From Bacteroidetes bacterium ADurb.Bin139 (GTDB lineage: Bacteria; Bacteroidota; Bacteroidia; Bacteroidales; UBA932), in the NCBI GenBank assembly GCA_002070565.1, contig MWDM01000005.1:1-59921 (forward strand): a stretch of DNA of 59,921 bases, read 5' to 3'. The translations under genes were made by a program, and so were the position numbers. The notes under the pieces were generated by a model. The model was not told the origin of the DNA, did no database searches, and was given only the letters and a program-made list of their open reading frames with translations. The number at the start of each line of letters is the position of its first letter. Positions within the stretch are counted from its first letter, which is position 1. Positions 16,293-25,195 of this stretch are shown in pieces.

Positions 16293-17963
16293 ATGTTAAC
16301 CAGAAAGATTTTCCTGAGCCTTGCTGCCTTATGCGTGAGTACCGGCACAGCCCTGCCGTGTACCAATTTGATCGTAACAAAGGGTGCGTCAAAAGACGGA
16401 TCTGTTATTGTTAGTTATTCTGCCGATTCGCACCAGTTATACGGAGAGTTGTATTTCTGGCCTGCCGCCGAATGGGCCGACGGAACCATGTTGAAAATTT
16501 ATGAATGGGATACCGGGAAGTACATGGGAGAAATCCCGCAGGCACGCCGTACCTATTCTGTGACCGGGAACATGAACCAATACCAGCTGCTCATTGGGGA
16601 GACCACCTTTGGGGGCAGACCCGAATTCAACGATCCCACCGGGATGATGGATTACGGGTCCCTTATCTACATTGCCTTACAGCGCTGCAAAACAGCACGT
16701 GAGGCCATTGCCCTGATTGATAATCTGATGCAGACATACGGCTATGCCTCCAGCGGGGAATCGTTTTCTATAGCCGATCCCCACGAAGTCTGGATCATGG
16801 AGATCATGGCCAAAGCGCCCAGGATGGTAGAAGGGATTAATGTGAACAAAGGGGCTGTCTGGGTTGCCAGACGCATTCCAGACGGGTACATCAGCGGCCA
16901 TGCCAACCAGGCCCGTATCACAACCATAGACTTTAACGATCCTGAAAACTGTTTATACAGTCCCGATGTCATTTCCCATGCCCGGGAAACGGGCATTTTT
17001 AGCGGGAAGGACAAAGATTTTAGTTTTTCCGACGTGTATGCCCCGGTGGATTTTGGGGCCGCACGGGCCTGTGATGCCCGTATCTGGGCTTTTTTCAACC
17101 GCTACTGCGACGGGATGGACAAGTACCTGGATTATGCCCTTGGGCACAATCTAACCAACCGGATGCCCTTGTATATCAAGCCAAAGGTTAAATTGTCCTT
17201 TAAGGATGTTGCCGACATGATGCGGGACCATTTTGAGGGAACACCTATGGATATGACGTGCGATATTGGGGCCGGAAGCAACGCATTGCCCTACCGCTGG
17301 AGGCCCATGTCGTTTGAGGTAGATGGAAAGACTTATGTAAATGAACGGGCGATTGCCACACAACAGACAGGGTGGTGGTTTGTAGGGCAATGCAGGAGTG
17401 ATCTGCCCTTGGACCTTGGAGGTTTGTACTGGTTTGGAGTAGATGATGCCGGAACATCCGCCCTGATACCGATCTACAGTGTTTCGCAGCGTGTTCCCCT
17501 GTGTATTGAAGAGGGGAACGGAAGCATGCTGGAGTACTCGCAGACGTCGCTTTTCTGGATTGTCAACCGGGTAGCCCAGTTTGCATACCTTCGCTATAAC
17601 CAGACAGGGGCTGAAGTACGCAGTGTTGTAGATGCCTGGGAAAACGAGATGGTGAAAAAAACGGCCCGTATAGATCAGATTGCATTGGCTTTGTACAATC
17701 AGGACCCTGCACTGGCCCGGGAGTTTTTAACAGATTTTTCTGTCAATGCAGCGCAGACTTTGTTCGAAAAATGGGTAGAGCTTGATAAATACCTGATGGT
17801 CAAGTATATTGACGGGAATATAAAACGCCAGAATCCGGACGGATCATTCACCAACAACGGAAATAGCGAACGCATTCCAAGATCTCCGATATCGGGTGGA
17901 CAGACACAAAAATGGAAAGAAGCGGTTGTTAAGGATCATGGAACGATACTGGAATCAAGATAA
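16293..17963 (+). CDS. C69-family dipeptidase, exported
   Basis: An N-terminal nucleophile dipeptidase (PepD type). The start is the ATG at 16293; a short signal MLTRKIFLSLAALCVSTGTALP precedes the nucleophile cysteine in CTNLIVTKGASKDGS, which becomes residue 1 after cleavage. Further family stretches: DSHQLYGELYFWPA, NMNQYQLLIGETTFGGR and SFSIADPHEVWIMEIM. It has 556 residues, normal for the Bacteroidota form. It probably cleaves dipeptides in the periplasm. The next gene, NfeD-like, starts five bases after the stop, so the two are likely co-transcribed. No exact promoter box was found in the 105-base divergent gap on this strand. Confidence 0.9.
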   Translation: MLTRKIFLSLAALCVSTGTALPCTNLIVTKGASKDGSVIVSYSADSHQLYGELYFWPAAEWADGTMLKIYEWDTGKYMGEIPQARRTYSVTGNMNQYQLLIGETTFGGRPEFNDPTGMMDYGSLIYIALQRCKTAREAIALIDNLMQTYGYASSGESFSIADPHEVWIMEIMAKAPRMVEGINVNKGAVWVARRIPDGYISGHANQARITTIDFNDPENCLYSPDVISHARETGIFSGKDKDFSFSDVYAPVDFGAARACDARIWAFFNRYCDGMDKYLDYALGHNLTNRMPLYIKPKVKLSFKDVADMMRDHFEGTPMDMTCDIGAGSNALPYRWRPMSFEVDGKTYVNERAIATQQTGWWFVGQCRSDLPLDLGGLYWFGVDDAGTSALIPIYSVSQRVPLCIEEGNGSMLEYSQTSLFWIVNRVAQFAYLRYNQTGAEVRSVVDAWENEMVKKTARIDQIALALYNQDPALAREFLTDFSVNAAQTLFEKWVELDKYLMVKYIDGNIKRQNPDGSFTNNGNSERIPRSPISGGQTQKWKEAVVKDHGTILESR

Positions 17964-17968
17964 ATGAA

Positions 17969-19270
17969 ATGAAACGATTATCTCTCCTGTTTTTTCTGCT
18001 GCTGCCGTATATGGCAAGAGGAACTGATTCAAGCCTGGTATATGTGCTGAACATTGACAGTGAGATACATGCCAAGTCTGCCAGAATCCTGGACAAGGCG
18101 CTCAGCGAGGCAAAAAATCAGAATGCCAGGGCATTTGTCATGCGTCTGAATACCTTTGGCGGTGCCCTGGATGCCGCAGAAAAAATGAGAACTGCGCTGC
18201 TGGAAGCTCCATTTACCACGGTCTCTTTTATTGACCACCAGGCTGCCTCGGCAGGTGCCCTGATCTCGCTGGCTTGTGATTCCATCTATATGTCGCCCGG
18301 CTCTACCATTGGCTCTGCCAGCGTTGTGAACCAGACAGGAGAAACCATGCCCGAAAAGTACCAGTCATACATGCGCTCCCTGATGCGTGCCACTGCCGAG
18401 GAAACCGGCCGGGATCCCAGACTGGCGGAACAAATGGTCAGCGGAGACACGATCGTGAACCTTACCACAAGGGAAGCCCTGGAAGTGGGATTGATCCAGG
18501 GACAGGCGGCCAATGTGGAGGAAGTTGCAGCATTGCTGGGATATGAAGATTATGTTATAAAAGAATACCAGGAAACCTGGCTGGACAAGGTCATAGGATT
18601 TTTCCTGCTGCCGCTGGTCCAGGCCTTGATGCTCATGGGCATGATAGGGGGCATTTATTTTGAATTGCAAACCCCCGGCATAGGCTTTCCGCTTGGGGTG
18701 GCGGTATTTTGCGCCATAGGTTATTTTTCCCCGCTTTTTTTGGAAGGATTGGTCCAGTACTGGGAAATCATCATCATAATTGCAGGCTTGATTCTCCTGG
18801 CCATTGAGCTGTTTGTCACTCCGGGTTTCGGGGTGCTGGGCATCCTGGGTCTTGTAGCCATAGGGGTGGGGTTGACACTGACAATGATAGACAACTGGGT
18901 ATTCGAATTTAAAGGGCCCTTCCCCTGGAACAGGATATTAGTGCCTGTAGCACTGGTAAGTGTCACCGGTTTGCTGTCCCTGTCCTTTATCATCTTTTCT
19001 GTACATATGTTGTTTCCAACCAGGGTGTTCAACCGCATTGCCCTGCGAACGAACCTGGAAACTAATAATGGATTTGTGGGGGTACCGACCCTGGATGATC
19101 TTGCCATTGGTCAGGAAGGAGTGGCTTTTACCGACCTCAGGCCTTCGGGCAAGGTAACCATAGGGGGACGCTGGGTAGAAGCCCGCGCAGCCATAGGATA
19201 CATTTCAAAAGGCACCAGGGTTAAGGTGGTACGGATAGAAGGCGGTGCTATTTTTGTTGAGACTCTATAA
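17969..19270 (+). CDS. NfeD-like membrane-bound ClpP-class serine protease
   Basis: A long-form NfeD protein: signal peptide, ClpP-like protease domain, membrane helices and a C-terminal OB-fold. The protease half shows VMRLNTFGGALDAAEKM, the nucleophile serine in QAASAGALISLACD, GSTIGSAS, and the general-base lysine probably in MPEKYQSYM. From about residue 205 come four or more hydrophobic helices, and the OB domain begins near VGVPTLDDLAIGQEG. Such proteins work in membrane quality control, often with stomatin-like partners (none is seen here). The last 23 bases overlap the convergent ispG gene. Confidence 0.9.
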   Translation: MKRLSLLFFLLLPYMARGTDSSLVYVLNIDSEIHAKSARILDKALSEAKNQNARAFVMRLNTFGGALDAAEKMRTALLEAPFTTVSFIDHQAASAGALISLACDSIYMSPGSTIGSASVVNQTGETMPEKYQSYMRSLMRATAEETGRDPRLAEQMVSGDTIVNLTTREALEVGLIQGQAANVEEVAALLGYEDYVIKEYQETWLDKVIGFFLLPLVQALMLMGMIGGIYFELQTPGIGFPLGVAVFCAIGYFSPLFLEGLVQYWEIIIIIAGLILLAIELFVTPGFGVLGILGLVAIGVGLTLTMIDNWVFEFKGPFPWNRILVPVALVSVTGLLSLSFIIFSVHMLFPTRVFNRIALRTNLETNNGFVGVPTLDDLAIGQEGVAFTDLRPSGKVTIGGRWVEARAAIGYISKGTRVKVVRIEGGAIFVETL

Positions 19271-20522
19271 GTTGCAGAAGCCTTGCTACGGCCTGGTCCT
19301 GGGGAATCCCCCGCATAACGGGGGTTTTTCCTTTGTACAGGGTTACCTTCCCATTTCCCTCTCCAACGTATCCGTACTGGGCATCGGCCATTTCTCCCGG
19401 ACCGTTCACGATGCAGCCCATAATGGCAATGGTGCAGCCTTTGAGGTGTGATGTAGCCTTTTTAACCTGGCGGACTGTTTCTTCCAGGTCGAATTTAGTA
19501 CGGCCACAACCAGGACAGGAAATATACTCGGGGCGTGTAATGATGCAGCGGGTGGCCTGAAGCAGGTCCATGCAGAAGTCTATCAGTTCCTCTTTAGTAG
19601 CGAAGGGTGCTTCTACAAAGGGCATGGGCAATGTTTTCCAGTCTGTGGTTCCATCAAGCAGGCCCGGAGCCCACTGGTAACAGGCGCTGACTATGAGTTC
19701 ATCCCAGGAAGCGGGATGGCTTCTTTCCTCAGTTACCGGTAGGAAAAGTTTGCCAAAGCGGATCTCTTCTTCGGGCGCCTCGGTAAGAGAAACCCTGAAG
19801 GTGTCGCCAATGCCTTCCTGCAACAAAGTAATGATGCCGGCAGCCGACTTGAGGCGTCCCTGGCGGTCGTTTCCCGATTCGGTCACACCCAGGTGCAGGG
19901 GGTAATCCATCCCCAGGGTTTCCATCCTTTGGGCGAGCAGGCGGTTGGCCTGCACCATGATGCGGGTATTGCTCGATTTGAGTGACACTACAACATGGGG
20001 AAAATCCATGGCCTTGCAAATGGCAAGGTATTCCAGGGCAGCCTGGCACATACCTTCTGCCGAGTTACCATACGTTTCCAGGATATGGGATGGCAATGAA
20101 CCGTGATTAACTCCAATGCGGAGGGCGGTATGATGCCGGTGGCAAATAGTAAAGAGTTCTGCTAGCAATGCTTTGACCCTGGAACGGTCACGCGAGAAGT
20201 TACCGGGGTTTATGCGTACCTTGTCAGCCACGCGTGCGGCCTGCATGGCGGTGGATGCCGAAAAATGCACGTCTGCCACCAGGGGAATGTCCACACCCCG
20301 ATCCCGCAGCTTTTCCCTGATTACAGCAAATGCTTTGACCTGTTGCGGTCCCTGGGTTGTAAGCCGTATCATCCGGGCGCCTTCCAGGGCAAGTGCCAGG
20401 CACTGGGCCAGGGACGCGTCTACATCCAGAGTGTCTGTGTTGCACATGGTCTGGATAGAAATGGGGTGTCCACCCCCGATGGCCAGTTTCCCGGCATAGA
20501 CTGTATGAGACTTCATGGTCAT
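19248..20522 (-). CDS. ispG: 4-hydroxy-3-methylbut-2-enyl diphosphate synthase, shortened form
   Basis: The iron-sulfur enzyme of the MEP isoprenoid pathway that converts cyclic MEcPP to HMBPP. The N-terminal TIM barrel has IRLTTQGPQQ, PLVADVHFSA, VRINPGNFS, IGVNHGSL, LHLGVTESG and GDTFRVSLTEAPEEEI. The [4Fe-4S] domain has C336 and C339 (CPGCGR), C370 and E377 (GCIVNGPGE). The flanking sequences are of the Bacteroidota/plant type, which normally carry a large central A* domain and reach about 600 residues. Here only 424 residues exist: the stretch between barrel and cluster domain is ~65 residues. It is the last gene of the recQ operon; its ATG overlaps the previous stop (ATGA). Confidence 0.95.
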   Translation of the reverse strand: MTMKSHTVYAGKLAIGGGHPISIQTMCNTDTLDVDASLAQCLALALEGARMIRLTTQGPQQVKAFAVIREKLRDRGVDIPLVADVHFSASTAMQAARVADKVRINPGNFSRDRSRVKALLAELFTICHRHHTALRIGVNHGSLPSHILETYGNSAEGMCQAALEYLAICKAMDFPHVVVSLKSSNTRIMVQANRLLAQRMETLGMDYPLHLGVTESGNDRQGRLKSAAGIITLLQEGIGDTFRVSLTEAPEEEIRFGKLFLPVTEERSHPASWDELIVSACYQWAPGLLDGTTDWKTLPMPFVEAPFATKEELIDFCMDLLQATRCIITRPEYISCPGCGRTKFDLEETVRQVKKATSHLKGCTIAIMGCIVNGPGEMADAQYGYVGEGNGKVTLYKGKTPVMRGIPQDQAVARLLQLIESQQK

Positions 20523-21190
20523 AAATGAATGAAAATACCCAGGGTAAAAAGCAATTGGTTGGGATAACCGTAGGTGTAATATTCGTTGCTGTAGAGGGCC
20601 GGATTTTCTATCATGGACAGGGAATAGAGGTAATTGGCCTCGAGCTGGAACTCAAAGGGTCTTAGGACCAGTGACAGCCCCAGGCCGCCCTGGATTCCGT
20701 AATCCAGGTATAGATGGTTGCAGTCAAATGCAACTTGTTGCCCATTGGGCATTTCCGGGGTAAAATCCACGGCGCTCATGCGGTAACTGCCAAAACAGCC
20801 CAGGTTGATCAACAGCCGCATTTTCCAGAAGTCGATATGGAATTGCGAGGTGAGCGGTATGCGAAGCACCTGGTATACCCTTTTGAGATCGGGTGTCTGG
20901 TACCCCTGCTCTGTATAGGTGAATCCGGTCTGCAGTCCGAAATAGGGCATGGTTTTCCACAAATCGTGGTAGTATGTGTAGAGCAATGAGGCATTGTAGT
21001 AGGAAGGCACCGTTTTTTGTTTCCTGTCCGGGTTGAAAGACACTCCGTTGAAGGCATATCCTCCGCGTATTCCCACCATGTGAATTTTGTGGGAATTGGT
21101 CTGAGCCCCGACAGGACTACCCGTCAGCAGCATCAAGGTCAGCAGGACCAGCCATTTACCTTCTCTTAACCGGGACCGATAACGTAACAT
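20519..21190 (-). CDS. PorT-like outer-membrane beta-barrel protein
   Basis: A 223-residue protein with a signal peptide (hydrophobic WLVLLTLMLLTGSPVGAQ) followed by alternating hydrophobic and polar strands rich in Y, F and G, ending FTLGIFIHL. This resembles the small 8-strand PorT/OmpW-like barrels common in Bacteroidota. It would sit in the outer membrane; its role is unknown. It overlaps the Ig-like lipoprotein gene upstream by 35 bases and ispG downstream by 4, so it is translationally coupled in the recQ-ispG operon. Confidence 0.8.
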   Translation of the reverse strand: MLRYRSRLREGKWLVLLTLMLLTGSPVGAQTNSHKIHMVGIRGGYAFNGVSFNPDRKQKTVPSYYNASLLYTYYHDLWKTMPYFGLQTGFTYTEQGYQTPDLKRVYQVLRIPLTSQFHIDFWKMRLLINLGCFGSYRMSAVDFTPEMPNGQQVAFDCNHLYLDYGIQGGLGLSLVLRPFEFQLEANYLYSLSMIENPALYSNEYYTYGYPNQLLFTLGIFIHL

Positions 21191-23039
21191 TTTGGTTCAA
21201 AAGTTGTTGAATATCTATGACTTGAGTTAGTTCCATCTTTTCTGCCAGTTCTATGACCGGATTTCCTGAAGCCAAACGGAACATGCGAACTTTTTCTGCC
21301 TGCTTTCTTTGAACAATGTTCCCCGTGTCCCAAAATCCATTACCGTTCAGGTCACCGGTAACACGGATCGTATATTTCCCGGCTTTGAGGTAAGGAAAGA
21401 TAATTGTAGTGTCGGATACGGGACGTCTGGTGCGCAGGATTTGGCTTCTGGTTTCATTCATCAGATCCACAATCAGCGGGGAAGATACGTTTTCCAGCTG
21501 CAGGACCAGAGCTCCAAAGTCTTCCCTGAGCAATGTCTTGAACGATGTTTTCAGGGTATCGCTTTGCAGGCCGTATATATCGGTAAAACTGCCTGCAGGG
21601 ATTTGTAACAGGTAGTCGGTACCTTCCAGATAATCTTCCAGCAATAATGTGTAAAGGCAGAAATCCAGTGAATCGCGCGTGACGTTGAAATGTACAGGTA
21701 CTGTGTCTTTTTTTGCCGTAATGCGTTTCATGGTAGCCAGGCTGAAATCGGGTGCTGCAGGCAGGCTTTTAAACCGTACCTGGATGCCCTGTTCAGGTAT
21801 CATATCGGGGACAGCGCTGACTTTGATATCCATAACTTCTTTTTCCTGTTTTACCGATGGAGGGGCCTGTTGTTTGTTTGTCCGGCCTCTGGCCGTGTTG
21901 GACAGGTCTTTTTCCTGGCTGGCTGCCTTTTCATCTACATAGGGGGTAAACCGCAGGGTGTCGGTACGCGGTAGCAACATGTTCAGGGAATCGACCGTTG
22001 CCATATAAGTCAGGTGCAGGATTACCGTATCGGGGACAGACGGGGCTGCCAGCCACCAGATCAGGCTGTCCCGGGTGTAATTATGCTGACGGATAATCTG
22101 TGTGGAATCCATACCCGGGATGCGGGCACTGATGATTACCGGGTTGGGGGCTCCGAACTTCAGTTCCAGTGCCCGGGGCTGTATGCGCTTATAGCTCCTG
22201 AGTGACTGGCGGGAACCGGCTTCCTTGAAAAGAAATATATTTCCTTCAATGGGTCTGCGGAGCAAACCCGCCGTGTCTGTCAAAAAATAGGGTTGGATCT
22301 CGGGGGCATAGGTGAACATTTTCTTGACAGGCCTTATAAGCGAGTCCATAAAGCCAACCAGTTCGCCTTCTGTACTGTTGTAACGGTAATTGTTGTTCTG
22401 GTCTGTGAGGGCAAACAGGGAATACAGGGTATCTTTCAGGTTTCTAAGAACAAAGTATCCATAAGCGTCTGTGCTTGTGGTAGCTACCGGAAGTGTGGTT
22501 TTCAGGGTTGTATCTGACGGGTTGATATGCAGCAAGATGGTGGCATTTTCTATGGGAAGCAGCGTGGAAGCGTCCAGGACAAGACCTGAGTACATGAGCG
22601 AATCTACCGTTTGGCCGGTTGAAAAGCTCAGGGCAAAAACCGGAAAGGGATTGCCTTCGTTGTTATCCTGTATGGCATTGCCAAAATACAGGCTGTAAGT
22701 GGTATTGGGCAGGAGTTCTCTTTGCAGTTCCACGACAACACCTTTACCTTTCGTCCTTACGGTGGGATTTTTGTCCTGGGGAGGAGAAAGCATGATGTTT
22801 TTACCGGGATCTGTAATTTTGACGTATTCGTTGAATTGCAGTTCCACTTTCCTGAGAGAAGTGCTCACCTGTTTCTGGTTGATATCCGGAATGGTGGCGA
22901 CCAGCAGGGGAGGAATGGTGTCTTTGGGGCCTCCTGCAGGAGCCGCCGAGGTATTGGCGCATGCGTGGGGTACTAGCAACGATGCGGCAAACAGGAGGGC
23001 AGCAGTGGCAATGGAACCATAATGTAGAAGCCTTTTCAT
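21156..23039 (-). CDS. Exported protein with SbsA-type Ig-like domain
   Basis: A 627-residue envelope protein. The N-terminus MKRLLHYGSIATAALLFAASLLVPHACA is a signal sequence, possibly lipidated at the cysteine (LVPHAC is an imperfect lipobox). Next comes the Bacteroidota hallmark GGPKDTIPPLLVATIPD and an Ig-like Big_5 domain (VELQFNEYVKI, LPNTTYSLYFGNAIQDNNEGN). A carboxypeptidase-regulatory-like segment (ILLHINPSDT, TDAYGYFVLRNLKD) and a long beta-rich C-terminus follow. The function is unknown. It stands three bases after the RSH gene and overlaps the barrel protein gene, a pairing that suggests a common envelope role. Confidence 0.8.
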   Translation of the reverse strand: MKRLLHYGSIATAALLFAASLLVPHACANTSAAPAGGPKDTIPPLLVATIPDINQKQVSTSLRKVELQFNEYVKITDPGKNIMLSPPQDKNPTVRTKGKGVVVELQRELLPNTTYSLYFGNAIQDNNEGNPFPVFALSFSTGQTVDSLMYSGLVLDASTLLPIENATILLHINPSDTTLKTTLPVATTSTDAYGYFVLRNLKDTLYSLFALTDQNNNYRYNSTEGELVGFMDSLIRPVKKMFTYAPEIQPYFLTDTAGLLRRPIEGNIFLFKEAGSRQSLRSYKRIQPRALELKFGAPNPVIISARIPGMDSTQIIRQHNYTRDSLIWWLAAPSVPDTVILHLTYMATVDSLNMLLPRTDTLRFTPYVDEKAASQEKDLSNTARGRTNKQQAPPSVKQEKEVMDIKVSAVPDMIPEQGIQVRFKSLPAAPDFSLATMKRITAKKDTVPVHFNVTRDSLDFCLYTLLLEDYLEGTDYLLQIPAGSFTDIYGLQSDTLKTSFKTLLREDFGALVLQLENVSSPLIVDLMNETRSQILRTRRPVSDTTIIFPYLKAGKYTIRVTGDLNGNGFWDTGNIVQRKQAEKVRMFRLASGNPVIELAEKMELTQVIDIQQLLNQNVTLSVPVKRR

Positions 23040-23042
23040 AAG

Positions 23043-25190
23043 TTATACCTTTTTGACCGTATCCATACCTTTGATCATTTTGAGCTGTTCAATCAGGTTG
23101 CCCAGGTCGTTGTGGTTCTGGACATAAACTTCCAGACTGGCGTCAAAGATGTTATCGTGAGTCACCAGGTAGAAACTGTGGATGTTCACACACAGGGTGA
23201 GTGACAGGATCCGTGCGATGTCGTATATGATCCCCAGCCGGTCACTGCCACGCAGGGTCAGGCGTACCAGTGAGGAAGACGTATATTGCTTTTTCCATAC
23301 CACATTGACCATGGCATTGTCGTTCTTGTGAAGCCTTTTAAGGGCCGGAGCGCGGGGACAGGTGACCGAGTGGATGTACAAATCGGATGTTATCCTGTCT
23401 ATAAACCCAACAATCTTGTCATCCGGTGTGGGATGGCAGCAGGGGGCAAAGTGGAACGCATTAAAATCTTTACGGCGTTTCCAGTCGGGGGAAGGTATCC
23501 AGGTGATGAATTTGCGGCAAGGAGTTCCTTTGATCAACACTGCCTGTAAAGTGGATAAATCCACCATGCCTGCCCCGATCCTGCCATATAATTCTTCCCG
23601 CGAACTGACGTTGTATGCAGCCAGTAACTTGTTAATAAGCCGCGCATTGGGAGTAATCCCAAAACCGGACAGGTGTGCATTCAGGATGTTTTTACCTTCC
23701 TGTATGGGATCAAGTCCGAGTTTTCTGAGCGTATCCAGGATCATACTCCTGGCTTTGGCTGTGGTTATGTTTCTGAGCCATTCAATTTTCACCTGATTCT
23801 TTTCTGTGGTAATGATCTCTACCTGGTCCCCCCCCCGCAGCGTGGTGGAAAGGAGCATGAGTTTTTCATTGATCTTGGCCGCCAGGGCACGATTCCCCAG
23901 GTGGGAATGGATGTAATAGGCAAAATCCAGCGCAGTGGCTCCTTTGGGTAGCATGCGCATTTCTCCTTTGGGGGTAAAAACGTATATGACCGAGATAAGA
24001 TTCCCGGGCTGGAAATTATCAAAAAATTCAAGGGAAGCCGCGTCTTTTTTCTCGAGTGATTCACGTGCCCTGGCCAGCCACTTTTCTATGCCGCTGATTT
24101 CGGGGGAGATGCCTTTGTATTTCCAGTGTGCCGCCACTCCCTGTTCTGCAATTTCTTCCATACGCTGACTGCGGATCTGTACTTCAAGCCAGTTACCCGA
24201 CGGGGTTAGGTAGGTGGAGTGCAGGGCCTCGTATCCTGTTTCCTTGGGTGTTTTGAGCCAGTCACGCCTTCGTTCCGTATAAGGTGTCCACCGCTGGTTG
24301 AGCCATTTCTCAATTTGATAACACATGTTGTGTTCCTGTTCAATGTCGGTCACCGGGGGTACAAAAACGACCCGCAGGGCAAACAGGTCATAGATTTCTT
24401 CAAAAGGCACGTTCCTTTTTTTCATCTTGGACCAGATGGAATAGGGAGTCTTAATACGGGTGGAAAGGGTGAATTCAAGGCCTTCATGTTGCAGGATCTC
24501 CCTTATCGGGTCCAGAAATGTCCGGGTAATCTCTGTGCCCTGCCTTCCCATCTCGGTTTTTACCTTTTCCTGAATCTCGTTGTATTCCGAAGGCATGGCG
24601 TGTCTCATCCAGATATTCTCAATCTCGGACTTGATTGAATAAAGTCCCAGCTGGTGTGCCAGGGGGGCGAAAACATACATGGACTCTCCCAGGTTGCGGG
24701 CTCTTTTTTCTACAGGCAATTCCTGCAGATTCCTCAGGTTATGGAGCCTGTCGGCGAGTTTGATGAGCAGGACACGGATGTCGTTATTCACCGTAAGCAG
24801 CATCTGTTTGAAGGTCTCTTCCTGGGTTTTATCCTGGGCGGCAAAGACGCGTTCCATTTTTCCCAGACCATCTACCAATTCTACGATTTTATCGCCAAAC
24901 ATTCCCGAAATATCTTCCTTGGTGTATTCGGTATCTGTTAGGGTATGGTGCAGCAGGGCCGTGATAATGGATTTGTACCCCAGGCCGATTTCTTCCACCA
25001 CTATCCTGGCCACGTCTATGTTGTGCAGGATAATGGGATCACCCGAAATGCGTTTCTGGTTCTTGTGTGCGTCTTTGGCAAAATGGTACGCCTTGAGTAC
25101 CATTTCGAATTCTTCTTCGTTGGCACAACGCGCCTGGCTTGACTGCCTGAGCGGTTCAAAATACTGGTCTATCTGATCCGGGGTATGCAA
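23043..25190 (-). CDS. RelA/SpoT (RSH) (p)ppGpp synthetase with degenerate hydrolase motif
   Basis: A long-form RSH stringent-response protein, 715 residues, with all domains: N-terminal HD, synthetase, TGS (ISVIYVFTPKGEMRMLPKGA), zinc-finger (CC in FAPCCHPTPDDKIVGF) and ACT. The synthetase half looks active: YSIWSKMKKRNVPFEEIYDLFALRV, RDWLKTPKETGYEALHST and EVQIRSQRMEEIAEQGVAAHWKYK. In the HD half, the metal motif normally HDxxED reads H81-H-T-L-T-D86, so the metal-binding aspartate and catalytic glutamate are lost, while H56, D147 and N151 remain. I infer a synthetase-only, RelA-like enzyme. It is third from the end of the recQ-ispG operon. Confidence 0.93.
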   Translation of the reverse strand: MHTPDQIDQYFEPLRQSSQARCANEEEFEMVLKAYHFAKDAHKNQKRISGDPIILHNIDVARIVVEEIGLGYKSIITALLHHTLTDTEYTKEDISGMFGDKIVELVDGLGKMERVFAAQDKTQEETFKQMLLTVNNDIRVLLIKLADRLHNLRNLQELPVEKRARNLGESMYVFAPLAHQLGLYSIKSEIENIWMRHAMPSEYNEIQEKVKTEMGRQGTEITRTFLDPIREILQHEGLEFTLSTRIKTPYSIWSKMKKRNVPFEEIYDLFALRVVFVPPVTDIEQEHNMCYQIEKWLNQRWTPYTERRRDWLKTPKETGYEALHSTYLTPSGNWLEVQIRSQRMEEIAEQGVAAHWKYKGISPEISGIEKWLARARESLEKKDAASLEFFDNFQPGNLISVIYVFTPKGEMRMLPKGATALDFAYYIHSHLGNRALAAKINEKLMLLSTTLRGGDQVEIITTEKNQVKIEWLRNITTAKARSMILDTLRKLGLDPIQEGKNILNAHLSGFGITPNARLINKLLAAYNVSSREELYGRIGAGMVDLSTLQAVLIKGTPCRKFITWIPSPDWKRRKDFNAFHFAPCCHPTPDDKIVGFIDRITSDLYIHSVTCPRAPALKRLHKNDNAMVNVVWKKQYTSSSLVRLTLRGSDRLGIIYDIARILSLTLCVNIHSFYLVTHDNIFDASLEVYVQNHNDLGNLIEQLKMIKGMDTVKKV

Positions 25191-25195
25191 TTATT

